Translations under genes and position numbers: made by a program
DNA from: Pseudomonas sp. ATCC 13867
GTDB lineage: Bacteria; Pseudomonadota; Gammaproteobacteria; Pseudomonadales; Pseudomonadaceae
Reading direction: 5' to 3'
Length of the DNA stretch: 64,000 nucleotides
Assembly: GCF_000349845.1 (NCBI RefSeq)
Contig: NC_020829.1
Location: 3,913,001 to 3,977,000, forward strand
Shown: positions 43,149-50,168 of the stretch, in pieces
Position numbering within the stretch: position 1 is the stretch's first letter
Layout: each line of letters begins with the position of its first letter
Notes under the pieces: generated by a model
What the model saw: only the letters and a program-made list of their open reading frames with translations
Databases searched by the model: none
Told to the model about the DNA's origin: nothing

Positions 43149-43561
43149 ACCTGCTCCGGCGCCGGCAACTGCTTGAGCGCCTCGCGAGTTTCGCCACCCT
43201 GGCCGTCACGCCACACCTTGAAGGCATCCAGCTCGGACTGCCAACGGCGCACGACCCAGGCCAGCACGGCCAGGTCATCGAGGAACCCCACGCCCAGCAG
43301 CCAATCCGGCACCAGGTCCACCGGCGCCAGGAAGTACAGCAGCGCCGCCACCACGGACACCAGGGCCTGGGAACTGATGCCGCGATAGTCGCCGCGCACC
43401 CAGGCCACCAACAGTTCCTGGAGCAGCTTCAGGTCATTACGGGCCAGCTTCAGCCGACCGCTCTTGCGCGCCACCGCGAACAGCAGCGCCGGAATCCGAC
43501 CACGGGCCAGAAAACGTCCGGCGAGGTTCAGGTAGCGATCGAATCCTGGAGGCTTTTTCAT
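43136..43561 (-). CDS. YkvA family protein (DUF1232)
   Basis: A 141-residue protein with the DUF1232 core ALVSVVAALLYFLAPVDLVPDWLLGVGFLDDLAVLAWVVRRW. That core forms one or two membrane-associated helices around the conserved YFLxPxDLxPD. Function is unknown. ATG 43561 follows AGGTGACG; an upstream ATG 30 bases away is less likely. Its 3' end overlaps the convergent binding-protein gene. Confidence 0.88.
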   Translation of the reverse strand: MKKPPGFDRYLNLAGRFLARGRIPALLFAVARKSGRLKLARNDLKLLQELLVAWVRGDYRGISSQALVSVVAALLYFLAPVDLVPDWLLGVGFLDDLAVLAWVVRRWQSELDAFKVWRDGQGGETREALKQLPAPEQVQRL

Positions 43562-43603
43562 CACGTCACCTCGGTAGGAATGCCCAGACAAGAATGCTTC
43601 AGG

Positions 43604-43626
43604 TTATCCACCTTTACTGTGGATAA
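43604..43626. promoter_or_regulatory. Two inverted DnaA-box-like 9-mers
   Basis: TTATCCACC (43604-43612) and, five bases on, TGTGGATAA (43618-43626), which is the exact DnaA box TTATCCACA on the other strand. They stand about 45-65 bases upstream of the DUF1232 gene. The remaining 43627-43880 stretch is noncoding as far as I can see and contains a short direct repeat GGGTCAGCCTAC, at about 43822 and 43850. Confidence 0.5.
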
Positions 43627-43883
43627 GTCTGTTGAAAGAAAGCTTCAATATCGCCCAAACGCCCGAGCCATCAGGGCTCCAGACAGATAGGCGATTTTTT
43701 ATCCAGCCTGACAAATGCGTTAAAAATCATGCAGTTGCGGCTATTCGATGGGCGCCCGGATGTCAAGCACCCGACATCACTGCAACTGCGGCAAATATGT
43801 GCATAAGCGTAACACCGGGGGTCAGCCTACTCCCAAACAGCCCCTGGGTCAGCCTACCGTTCCAGAGCCGGCCCCGCAAAAAC

Positions 43884-43910
43884 GAAAACGCCCCGTGGGT
43901 AACGGGGCGC
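43884..43910 (-). terminator. Terminator of the FKBP gene
   Basis: CGCCCCG (43890-43896) pairs with CGGGGCG (43904-43910). On the minus strand the stem is followed by TTTTCG and more T residues. Confidence 0.82.
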
Positions 43911-43930
43911 TCTCATTGGTACGAAGGTAC

Positions 43931-44665
43931 TCAGTTCTGCTTCGGAGCTTCCTCAGCCGCTTCCGGCTGATTCTGATCCTTGATGCCCAGCAGTTCCAGG
44001 TCGAACACCAGCACGGAGTTCGCCGGGATGGTCGGGCTCGGGCTCTGCGCGCCGTAGGCCAGTTCGCTCGGGATGTACAGCTTGATCTTCTCGCCGACGT
44101 GCATCAGTTGCAGCGCTTCGACCCAACCCGGAATCACGCCGCCAACCGGCAGGTCGATCGGGCTGCCACGCTGGATGGAGCTGTCGAACACGGTACCGTC
44201 GACCAGCTTGCCTTCGTAGTGAACGGTCACCACGTCGGTAGCCTTGGGCTGCGGACCTTCGGCCTTCTTCACGACTTCGTACTGCAGGCCGGACTTGGTG
44301 GTCACCACGCCTTCACGCTTGCCATTGGTCTCGAGGAACTTCTTGCCGGCTTCCAGGGCTTCGGAGTTCTTCTTGGCGACCTGCTCTTCGGCGCGCTTCT
44401 GCAGGAAGGTGAAGGCTTCGGTCAGCTCTTCGTCGGTCAGCTTCTGCTTCTGCTTGCCGATGGCGTCGTTGATGCCTTCGGCGACGGCCTTGGAATCCAG
44501 GTCATCCATGCCTTCCTGGGCCAGACTCTTGCCCATGTTCAGGCCGATGCCATAGGAGGCCTTCTGCGCAGGGGTCTTCAGTTCCACTTCAGCGGCCTGC
44601 TTGTCGCAACCCGCGAGAACCAGGCCGACCAGCGCGATCGCTGCCGCCAACCGATGTTGTTTCAT
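43931..44665 (-). CDS. FKBP-type peptidyl-prolyl isomerase, lipoprotein
   Basis: A 244-residue Mip/FkpA-like isomerase. The N terminus MKQHRLAAAIALVGLVLAGC has a clean lipobox (LAGC), so it is a lipoprotein. A helical dimerisation domain covers about residues 30-125 (KASYGIGLNMGKSLAQEGM). The C-terminal FKBP domain has VTVHYEGKLVDGTVFDSS, GWVEALQLMHVGEKIKLYIPSELAYG and VLVFDLELLGI. It folds or chaperones envelope proteins. AAGGA precedes the ATG at 44665. In P. aeruginosa the same gene (PA3262) precedes the same two tRNA genes. Confidence 0.94.
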   Translation of the reverse strand: MKQHRLAAAIALVGLVLAGCDKQAAEVELKTPAQKASYGIGLNMGKSLAQEGMDDLDSKAVAEGINDAIGKQKQKLTDEELTEAFTFLQKRAEEQVAKKNSEALEAGKKFLETNGKREGVVTTKSGLQYEVVKKAEGPQPKATDVVTVHYEGKLVDGTVFDSSIQRGSPIDLPVGGVIPGWVEALQLMHVGEKIKLYIPSELAYGAQSPSPTIPANSVLVFDLELLGIKDQNQPEAAEEAPKQN

Positions 44666-44867
44666 GCTGAATCCTTGTCTGTGCGCCGTCATGGCAGGGT
44701 CTTTGAAGCCGCGAGCTTATCAGGCGCTCGTGGCCAGTGGCTATGGGCAATAGGAACCCCTGCCACGGGAGAAGTTCCCACTGCAAACTTATAGGAAAAT
44801 TAACAGGATATGTTCGGAAGACAGGTCGTAAGGAATGCAAACTGGCGCGGCTTTTTCGCGCGCAAAG

Positions 44868-44902
44868 AAAAAGCCCCCAGGCATCACTACCTGAGGGCTT
44901 TT
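44868..44902 (-). terminator. Terminator of the tRNA-Val/tRNA-Asp transcript
   Basis: AAAGCCCcCAGG and CCTGaGGGCTTT form a long stem just downstream of tRNA-Asp on the minus strand, followed by a T-run (TTTTTC). Confidence 0.85.
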
Positions 44903-44909
44903 CGAAATA

Positions 44910-44986
44910 TGGCGCAGCGGACGGGACTCGAACCCGCGACCCCCGGCGTGACAGGCCGGTATTCTAACCGACTGAACTACCGCTGC
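44910..44986 (-). tRNA. tRNA-Asp (anticodon GTC)
   Basis: 77 bases on the minus strand, beginning GCAGCGGTAGTTCAGTCGG and ending in an encoded CCA. The acceptor stem GCAGCGG/CCGCTGC, the anticodon loop CTGTCAC and the T-arm GGTTCGAGTCC are all regular. It is cotranscribed with tRNA-Val, 15 bases upstream. Confidence 0.97.
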
Positions 44987-45001
44987 GTCGGACCTCGAGT
45001 T

Positions 45002-45077
45002 TGGTGGGTGATGACGGGATCGAACCGCCGACCCTCTGCTTGTAAGGCAGATGCTCTCCCAGCTGAGCTAATCACCC
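45002..45077 (-). tRNA. tRNA-Val (anticodon TAC)
   Basis: 76 bases on the minus strand, beginning GGGTGATTAGCTCAGCTGGG and ending in CCA. The anticodon loop is CTTACAA and the acceptor stem GGGTGAT/ATCACCC is complete. It is the first of the two-tRNA transcript and is divergent from rdgC. Confidence 0.97.
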
Positions 45078-45255
45078 TTCACTCTCGAAGTGGGGCGCAT
45101 TCTACGGAGGAGATTGGAGGCTGGCAAGCCCCTCAATAAAAAAAATTTTCAGATGTTCCAAAGGCTTAGATGAAGTGCGGGAAAGACAAAACGGGGTTGG
45201 CCTGGAAAGCGCCTGACGGAATAATGGGTTCTTTGTGTCCAGGAGTTCGCCCCTC

Positions 45256-46176
45256 ATGTGGTTCCGCAACCTGCTCGTATACCGCCTCACCCAGGATCTG
45301 CAGATCGACGCCGATGCCCTGGAGAAGGCCCTGGCCAGCAAGCCGGCGCGCCCCTGTGCCAGCCAGGAACTGACCACCTATGGTTTCTCCGCGCCGTTCG
45401 GCAAGGGCCCGGACGCACCGCTGGTCCACGCCAGCGAGGGTTTCTTCCTGGTCAGCGCGCGCAAGGAAGAGCGCATCCTCCCCGGCAGCGTCGTGCGTGA
45501 CGCCCTGAAGGACAAGGTCGACGAAATCGAGGCCGCGCAGATGCGCAAGGTCTACAAGAAGGAACGCGACCAGCTCAAGGACGAGATCGTCCAGACCCTG
45601 CTGCCGCGCGCCTTCATCCGCCGCTCGGCGACCTTCGCCGCCATCGCCCCGAGCCTCGGCCTGATCCTGGTCGATTCCTCCAGCGCGAAGAAGGCCGAAG
45701 ACCTGCTTTCCACCCTGCGCGAAGCCCTGGGCTCGCTGCCAGTGCGCCCGCTGACCGTGAAGACCGCGCCGACCGCCACCCTGACCGAATGGGTGAAGAC
45801 CCAGGAAGCGGCCGGCGACTTCTTCGTCCTCGACGAGTGCGAGCTGCGCGACACCCACGAAGACGGCGGCGTGGTGCGCTGCAAGCGCCAGGACCTGACC
45901 AGCGAGGAAATCCAGCTGCACCTGACCGCCGGCAAGCTGGTCACCCAGCTGTCCCTGGCCTGGTCGGACAAGCTGTCCTTCGTCCTCGACGACAAGGTGG
46001 TGATCAAGCGCCTGCGCTTCGAAGACATGCTGCAGGAAAAGGCGGAGCAGGACGGTGGCGAAGACGCCCTCGGCCAGCTCGACGCCAGCTTCACCCTGAT
46101 GATGCTGACCTTTGCCGAATTCATCCCGGCGCTGGTCGAGGCGCTCGGCGGCGAGGCGATTCCGGAAGGTATCTGA
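45256..46176 (+). CDS. rdgC: Recombination-associated protein RdgC
   Basis: A 306-residue RdgC starting [15 protein letters not shown]. Conserved stretches include [33 protein letters not shown] and [25 protein letters not shown]. RdgC forms a ring around duplex DNA and limits RecA filament activity, with roles at replication forks and in pilin variation in some species. AGGAG lies ten bases before the ATG. Confidence 0.96.
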   Translation: MWFRNLLVYRLTQDLQIDADALEKALASKPARPCASQELTTYGFSAPFGKGPDAPLVHASEGFFLVSARKEERILPGSVVRDALKDKVDEIEAAQMRKVYKKERDQLKDEIVQTLLPRAFIRRSATFAAIAPSLGLILVDSSSAKKAEDLLSTLREALGSLPVRPLTVKTAPTATLTEWVKTQEAAGDFFVLDECELRDTHEDGGVVRCKRQDLTSEEIQLHLTAGKLVTQLSLAWSDKLSFVLDDKVVIKRLRFEDMLQEKAEQDGGEDALGQLDASFTLMMLTFAEFIPALVEALGGEAIPEGI

Positions 46177-46228
46177 CCCCGGCAGGCGCCGCGCTTGCGG
46201 CGCCTGACACAATAAGAAGGAAAGCCCC

Positions 46229-47182
46229 ATGCGTGCCCTCGCTTCCCTTAGCCGCTTCTGCGGCAACACCTTTCCAGTCTGGGTTCTGCTGTTCGCCGTT
46301 CTGGCCTTTTTCCAACCCGCCTGGTTCAAGGGACTGACGGTGGCCATCGTGCCGCTGCTGGGGCTGGTGATGTTCGGCATGGGACTGACGCTCAAGGCGG
46401 AGGACTTCCGCGAAGTCGGACGCCATCCCGGGCGAGTGATCATCGGTGTGCTGGCGCAGTTCATCATCATGCCGGGTACGGCCTGGCTGCTCTGCAAGCT
46501 GCTGGCGCTGCCCGACGAAATCGCGGTGGGTGTGATCCTGGTGGGCTGCTGTCCCGGCGGCACCGCCTCCAACGTCATGACCTGGCTGTCCCGCGGTGAC
46601 GTAGCACTGTCGGTCGCGATCACCTCCGTCACCACGCTGCTCGCGCCGCTGGTCACTCCCGCGTTGGTATGGCTGCTCGCCTCCGCCTGGTTGCCGGTCT
46701 CGTTCGGCGCCATGTTCCTGTCGATCGTGCAGGTCGTCCTGCTGCCGATCGCGCTGGGCTTCGTCGCCCAGCGCGTGCTCGCAGAGCGCACCCGCGTGGC
46801 GGTGGATGTGCTGCCGCTGGTTTCAGTGATCAGTATCGTGGTGATCATTGCCGCCGTGGTGGCTGCCAGCCAGGCGAAGATCGCCGAGTCCGGACTGCTG
46901 ATACTCGCAGTGGTGATGCTGCATAACGCGCTCGGACTGATGATGGGCTACCTGACCGGGCGCCTGACCGGCATGCCGCTGGCCCAGCGCAAGGCGCTGG
47001 CCATTGAGGTCGGCATGCAGAACTCAGGCCTGGGAGCAGCGCTGGCCAATGCTCACTTCTCCCCTCTGGCCGCCGTGCCCAGCGCGCTGTTCAGTGTCTG
47101 GCACAACCTCTCCGGCTCCATCCTGGCGGCGGTGTTCCGCCGCATGATCGACGAGCCATCCGCCCAGGAACAAGCCTCGTAA
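46229..47182 (+). CDS. Bile acid:sodium symporter family (BASS) transporter
   Basis: A 317-residue membrane protein with about ten helices. The BASS signatures are visible: [51 protein letters not shown], and [20 protein letters not shown]. Bacterial members take up bile acids, pantothenate or other organic anions with sodium; the substrate is open. AAGGAA precedes the ATG. Confidence 0.93.
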   Translation: MRALASLSRFCGNTFPVWVLLFAVLAFFQPAWFKGLTVAIVPLLGLVMFGMGLTLKAEDFREVGRHPGRVIIGVLAQFIIMPGTAWLLCKLLALPDEIAVGVILVGCCPGGTASNVMTWLSRGDVALSVAITSVTTLLAPLVTPALVWLLASAWLPVSFGAMFLSIVQVVLLPIALGFVAQRVLAERTRVAVDVLPLVSVISIVVIIAAVVAASQAKIAESGLLILAVVMLHNALGLMMGYLTGRLTGMPLAQRKALAIEVGMQNSGLGAALANAHFSPLAAVPSALFSVWHNLSGSILAAVFRRMIDEPSAQEQAS

Positions 47183-47196
47183 CGGGGTCATGCTCC

Positions 47197-47226
47197 GATG
47201 CCGGGTTGCCCGGCATCGCGCTTTTG
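47197..47226 (+). terminator. Terminator after the BASS gene
   Basis: GATGCCGGG (47197-47205) pairs with CCCGGCATC (47209-47217) around TTG, followed by GCGCTTTTG. A possible promoter for the riboswitch transcript (TTGCCC, 17 bases, CAAAAT) overlaps its right half. Confidence 0.65.
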
Positions 47227-47244
47227 TGCAAAATAATGCACATT

Positions 47245-47312
47245 GTGAGGACGACCTCACCACCTTCCGGTGCTCCAATGGGGGACGGCCCTTCAATCCA
47301 TCCCTTCTGGAG
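47245..47312 (+). ncRNA. Guanidine-II (mini-ykkC) riboswitch upstream of sugE
   Basis: Two short hairpins with ACGR loops define this class. Hairpin 1 is GTGAGG-ACGA-CCTCAC (47245-47260) and hairpin 2 is GGG-ACGG-CCC (47282-47291), extended by G-T pairs. The linker contains CTCC (47273-47276), complementary to the Shine-Dalgarno GGAG (47309-47312) of sugE. Without guanidine the linker can mask the ribosome site. With it, the two loops associate and free it. The element was identified by eye from loop sequences and context, and the gene it controls is the expected one. Confidence 0.88.
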
Positions 47313-47318
47313 TCCCGC

Positions 47319-47633
47319 ATGTCCTGGATCATTCTGTTCGTCGCCGGCCTGTTCGAAGTCGCCTGGGCAGTCGGCCTGAAGTACACCGAAGGTTTCACCC
47401 GTCCGATACCGACCGTACTCACCGTGCTGGCGATCATCACCAGCATGGGCCTGCTGGGCCTGGCCATGCGGAACCTGCCGCTGGGCACCGCCTACGCCAT
47501 CTGGACCGGCGTTGGCGCGGTCGGCACCGTCATCGTCGGTATCGTGCTGTTCGGCGAATCCGTGGCGCCGGTACGCCTGTTCAGCGTTGCGCTGATCCTG
47601 TGCGGCCTGGTCGGCCTGAAACTGAGCCACTGA
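47319..47633 (+). CDS. sugE: SMR-family guanidinium exporter (SugE/Gdx)
   Basis: A 104-residue four-helix SMR protein. [25 protein letters not shown] has the essential Glu14, and [12 protein letters not shown] and [20 protein letters not shown] are the SugE/Gdx rather than EmrE pattern. Gdx proteins export guanidinium in exchange for protons. The guanidine-II riboswitch just upstream strongly supports that substrate. The ATG at 47319 follows GGAG; longer frames would begin inside the riboswitch. Confidence 0.95.
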   Translation: MSWIILFVAGLFEVAWAVGLKYTEGFTRPIPTVLTVLAIITSMGLLGLAMRNLPLGTAYAIWTGVGAVGTVIVGIVLFGESVAPVRLFSVALILCGLVGLKLSH

Positions 47634-47714
47634 CGCTGCATCGATTTCGATGCCGGCGGGCTGTCGCTTTCCCGAAAATTTGTCGGTATGCTGCAGTCCA
47701 CTGTGTTTGCTTGG

Positions 47715-47754
47715 GTCACTGTGGCTCGTGACCTGGTGGGGCCATTCCCCACCA
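47715..47754 (+). promoter_or_regulatory. Structured leader of the cold-shock gene
   Basis: Within the 204-base gap before the cold-shock gene lie GTCAC-N8-GTGAC (47715-47732) and directly after it TGGTGGGG-CCATT-CCCCACCA (47734-47754), a perfect 8-bp stem. Cold-shock mRNAs of this family often have long structured leaders that set temperature-dependent translation. Transcription start is not visible, so leader status is inferred. Confidence 0.45.
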
Positions 47755-47837
47755 CCCGGCTTCGACTGCACCTTGCAACTCAGGACGAGCGCGGACTTTT
47801 CCGCAAAACAATCTTCAATAGTTCAAGGTGTAATTCC

Positions 47838-48047
47838 ATGTCGAATCGTCAGACCGGCACCGTCAAGTGGTTCAACGACGCTAAAGGCTTCGGCTTCATC
47901 ACCCCGGAAAGCGGCAACGATGTATTCGTTCACTTCCGCTCCATCCAGGGCAATGGCTTCAAGTCGCTGCAGGAAGGCCAGAAGGTCTCCTTCATCGTCG
48001 TGGAAGGCCAGAAGGGCCTGCAGGCTGACGAAGTTCAGGTTATCTGA
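47838..48047 (+). CDS. Cold-shock domain protein
   Basis: A 69-residue CspA-type protein with both RNA-binding motifs, KGFGFITP and VFVHF, within a single five-strand barrel ([19 protein letters not shown]). It acts as RNA chaperone and antiterminator. It corresponds in place and sequence to the P. aeruginosa protein often called CapB/CspD-like. AAGGTG precedes the ATG. A strong terminator follows. Confidence 0.95.
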   Translation: MSNRQTGTVKWFNDAKGFGFITPESGNDVFVHFRSIQGNGFKSLQEGQKVSFIVVEGQKGLQADEVQVI

Positions 48048-48065
48048 TCCTCGTCCTGCACCACG

Positions 48066-48100
48066 AAAAAAGCCCCGGCAATGCCGGGGCTTTTTCTTTT
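48066..48100. terminator. Bidirectional terminator between the cold-shock and MFS-acyltransferase genes
   Basis: AAAAAGCCCCGGC and GCCGGGGCTTTTT form a perfect stem with an AAT loop, with A and T tracts on either side. It serves both convergent genes. Confidence 0.92.
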
Positions 48101-48113
48101 CCGTCGCGCAGGC

Positions 48114-49988
48114 TCAGCGGGCCGCGCCGCGCAGTTCGGCCACCTGCTCCTGCAGCACCAGGCGCCTGGCCTCTTCCGGCGCCACCGGCTGGCCGGCCAC
48201 CAGGCAGACCCGCGACCACAGGCGGCGCAGGAAGCCCTTCTGCGGATCGCGGCTGAAGAAGCTGCCCCACAGGCCCTGCAGCGCCATCGGGATCACCGGC
48301 ACCGGGGTTTCCTCGATGATCCGCTCCACTCCGCCACGGAACTCGTTCATCTCGCCATCCAGGGTCAGCATGCCCTCGGGGAAGATGCACACCACCTCCC
48401 CGTCGCGCAGGTACTCGGCGACCCTGGCGAACGCCTTCTCGTAGGTCTGCGCATCCTCGTTGCGCCCGGCGATGGGCACGGCGCCCGCGGTGCGGAAGAT
48501 GAAGTTGAGCACCGGGATGCGGAAGATCTTGTAGTACATGACGAAGCGCACCGGGCGCCGCACGGAGCCGGCGATCAGCAGCGCATCGACGAAGGACACG
48601 TGGTTGCACACCAGCACGACCGGCCCTTCGTCGGGAATGACGTCGAGGTTGCGGTGGTCGACCCGGTACATCGAGTGGGTCAACAGCCACACCAGGAAGC
48701 GCATGGTGAACTCGGGGACGATCTTGAAGATGTACACGTTCACCGCGACGTTCATCAGCGAGAGCACGAGGAACAGCTCGGGGATCGTCAGCTTCGCCAC
48801 CGACAGCAGCAGGATCGAGACGATCGCCGCGACCACCATGAACAGCGCGTTGAGGATGTTGTTGGCGGCGATCACCCGCGCGCGCTTGTCCTCCTCGGTG
48901 CGCGCCTGGATCAGCGCGTACAGTGGCACGATGTAGAAGCCGCCGAAGATGCCGATGCCGAGGATGTCGGCCAGCACCGCCCAGGATTGCGAATGCTCCA
49001 GTACTACCAGCCAGTCATACGGCTGTTCGCCCTGCGGAAAGCCGCCCGAATGCCACCACAGCAGGATGCCGAACAGGCTCAGGCCGATGGAGCCGAAGGG
49101 CACCAGGCCGATCTCCACCTTCTTGCCGGAGAGCTTCTCGCAGAGCATCGAGCCCAGCGCGATGCCTACCGAGAACACCGTGAGGATCAGCGTCACCACG
49201 CTCTCGTCGCCGTGCAGCAGTTCCTTGGCGTAGGTCGGGATCTGCGTCAGGTAGACCGCGCCGAGGAACCAGAACCAGGAGTTGCCCACCAGCGAGCGCG
49301 ACACCGCCGGACGCTGGCACAGGCCGAGCAGGAGGATGCTCCAGGACTGGCGGAAGATGTTCCAGTCGATGGTCAGGTCCGGCAGCGCGGCGGCGGCGCG
49401 AGGGATATTGCGACTGGCGAGGAAACCGCAGACGGCCACCAGTACCACGGCGACGCTGACGCCGGCGGCATAGTCCTGCCGCGACATCAGCACACCGGCG
49501 CCGATGGTGCCGCAGAGAATGGCGAGGAAGGTGCCCATTTCAACCAGGGCGTTGCCGCCCACCAGTTCGTCTTCCTTCAGGTGCTGCGGCAGGATCGAGT
49601 ACTTCACCGGGCCGAACAGCGCCGAGTGGGTGCCCATGGCGAACAGCGCGAGGAACAGCAGCGGCAGGCTGCCCAGCACGAAGCCGGCGGCGCCCACCAG
49701 CATGATCACCACCTCGGCCAGCTTCAGCGCGCGCATCAGCGCATCCTTGTTGAACTTCTCGCCGAACTGTCCGCCCAGCGCGGAGAACAGGAAGAACGGC
49801 AGGATGAACAGCAGCGCGCAGAGGTTGACCAGCAGGTTACGGTCACCGCCGACGGTGAGGTGGTAGAGGATCGCCAGGATCAGCGACTGCTTGAAGATGT
49901 TGTCGTTGAACGCACCCAGCAACTGGGTGATGAAGAAGGGCAGGAAACGCTTCTTGCCCAGCAGGGCGAATTGCGAATGTTCAGTCAT
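48114..49988 (-). CDS. MFS transporter (LplT-like) fused to PlsC-type acyltransferase
   Basis: A 624-residue inner-membrane protein. The first about 420 residues form a 12-helix major facilitator of the LplT type (FFITQLLGAFNDNIFKQSLIL; GPVKYSILPQHLKEDELVGGNALVEMGTF). The last about 190 residues are a lysophospholipid/glycerophosphate acyltransferase with VLVCNHVSFVDALLI (HX4D), AGAVPIAGR and VCIFPEGMLT. E. coli has a related pair, LplT with Aas, that imports and re-acylates lysophosphatidylethanolamine. This version has no acyl-ACP synthetase domain, so the acyl donor must come from elsewhere. AAGGACG precedes the ATG. Confidence 0.92.
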   Translation of the reverse strand: MTEHSQFALLGKKRFLPFFITQLLGAFNDNIFKQSLILAILYHLTVGGDRNLLVNLCALLFILPFFLFSALGGQFGEKFNKDALMRALKLAEVVIMLVGAAGFVLGSLPLLFLALFAMGTHSALFGPVKYSILPQHLKEDELVGGNALVEMGTFLAILCGTIGAGVLMSRQDYAAGVSVAVVLVAVCGFLASRNIPRAAAALPDLTIDWNIFRQSWSILLLGLCQRPAVSRSLVGNSWFWFLGAVYLTQIPTYAKELLHGDESVVTLILTVFSVGIALGSMLCEKLSGKKVEIGLVPFGSIGLSLFGILLWWHSGGFPQGEQPYDWLVVLEHSQSWAVLADILGIGIFGGFYIVPLYALIQARTEEDKRARVIAANNILNALFMVVAAIVSILLLSVAKLTIPELFLVLSLMNVAVNVYIFKIVPEFTMRFLVWLLTHSMYRVDHRNLDVIPDEGPVVLVCNHVSFVDALLIAGSVRRPVRFVMYYKIFRIPVLNFIFRTAGAVPIAGRNEDAQTYEKAFARVAEYLRDGEVVCIFPEGMLTLDGEMNEFRGGVERIIEETPVPVIPMALQGLWGSFFSRDPQKGFLRRLWSRVCLVAGQPVAPEEARRLVLQEQVAELRGAAR

Positions 49989-50125
49989 CGTCCTTGTTTA
50001 CCTGCGTGATGGCCGCGTGGCCGGAATGACAGCACGGATTTGACGGCGACGACCGGGAGAAAAGCCACATTTTCCGCACAGTCCATCCCGGCGACCACGG
50101 GTTCTCATTCCTGCAGGCAAGAAAA

Positions 50126-50146
50126 AGCCCGTCGCGAAGACGGGCT
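50126..50146 (-). terminator. Terminator of the TonB receptor gene
   Basis: AGCCCGTC and GACGGGCT form an 8-bp stem, followed on the minus strand by a T-run (TTTTTC). Confidence 0.82.
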
Positions 50147-50168
50147 CTTTCCTCCACGAAGCGCGCGC

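Noticed and set aside
43748..43930. Start of a frame encoding a short His/Cys-rich peptide (HHCNCGKYVHK) in the noncoding gap
   Set aside because: It reads on through the FKBP terminator into antisense of the FKBP gene and has no ribosome site. The Cys/His cluster is suggestive but not enough.
44910..45077. Genomic island junction at the tRNA genes
   Set aside because: No integrase, no duplicated tRNA end, and the flanking genes (FKBP, rdgC) are the usual core neighbours.
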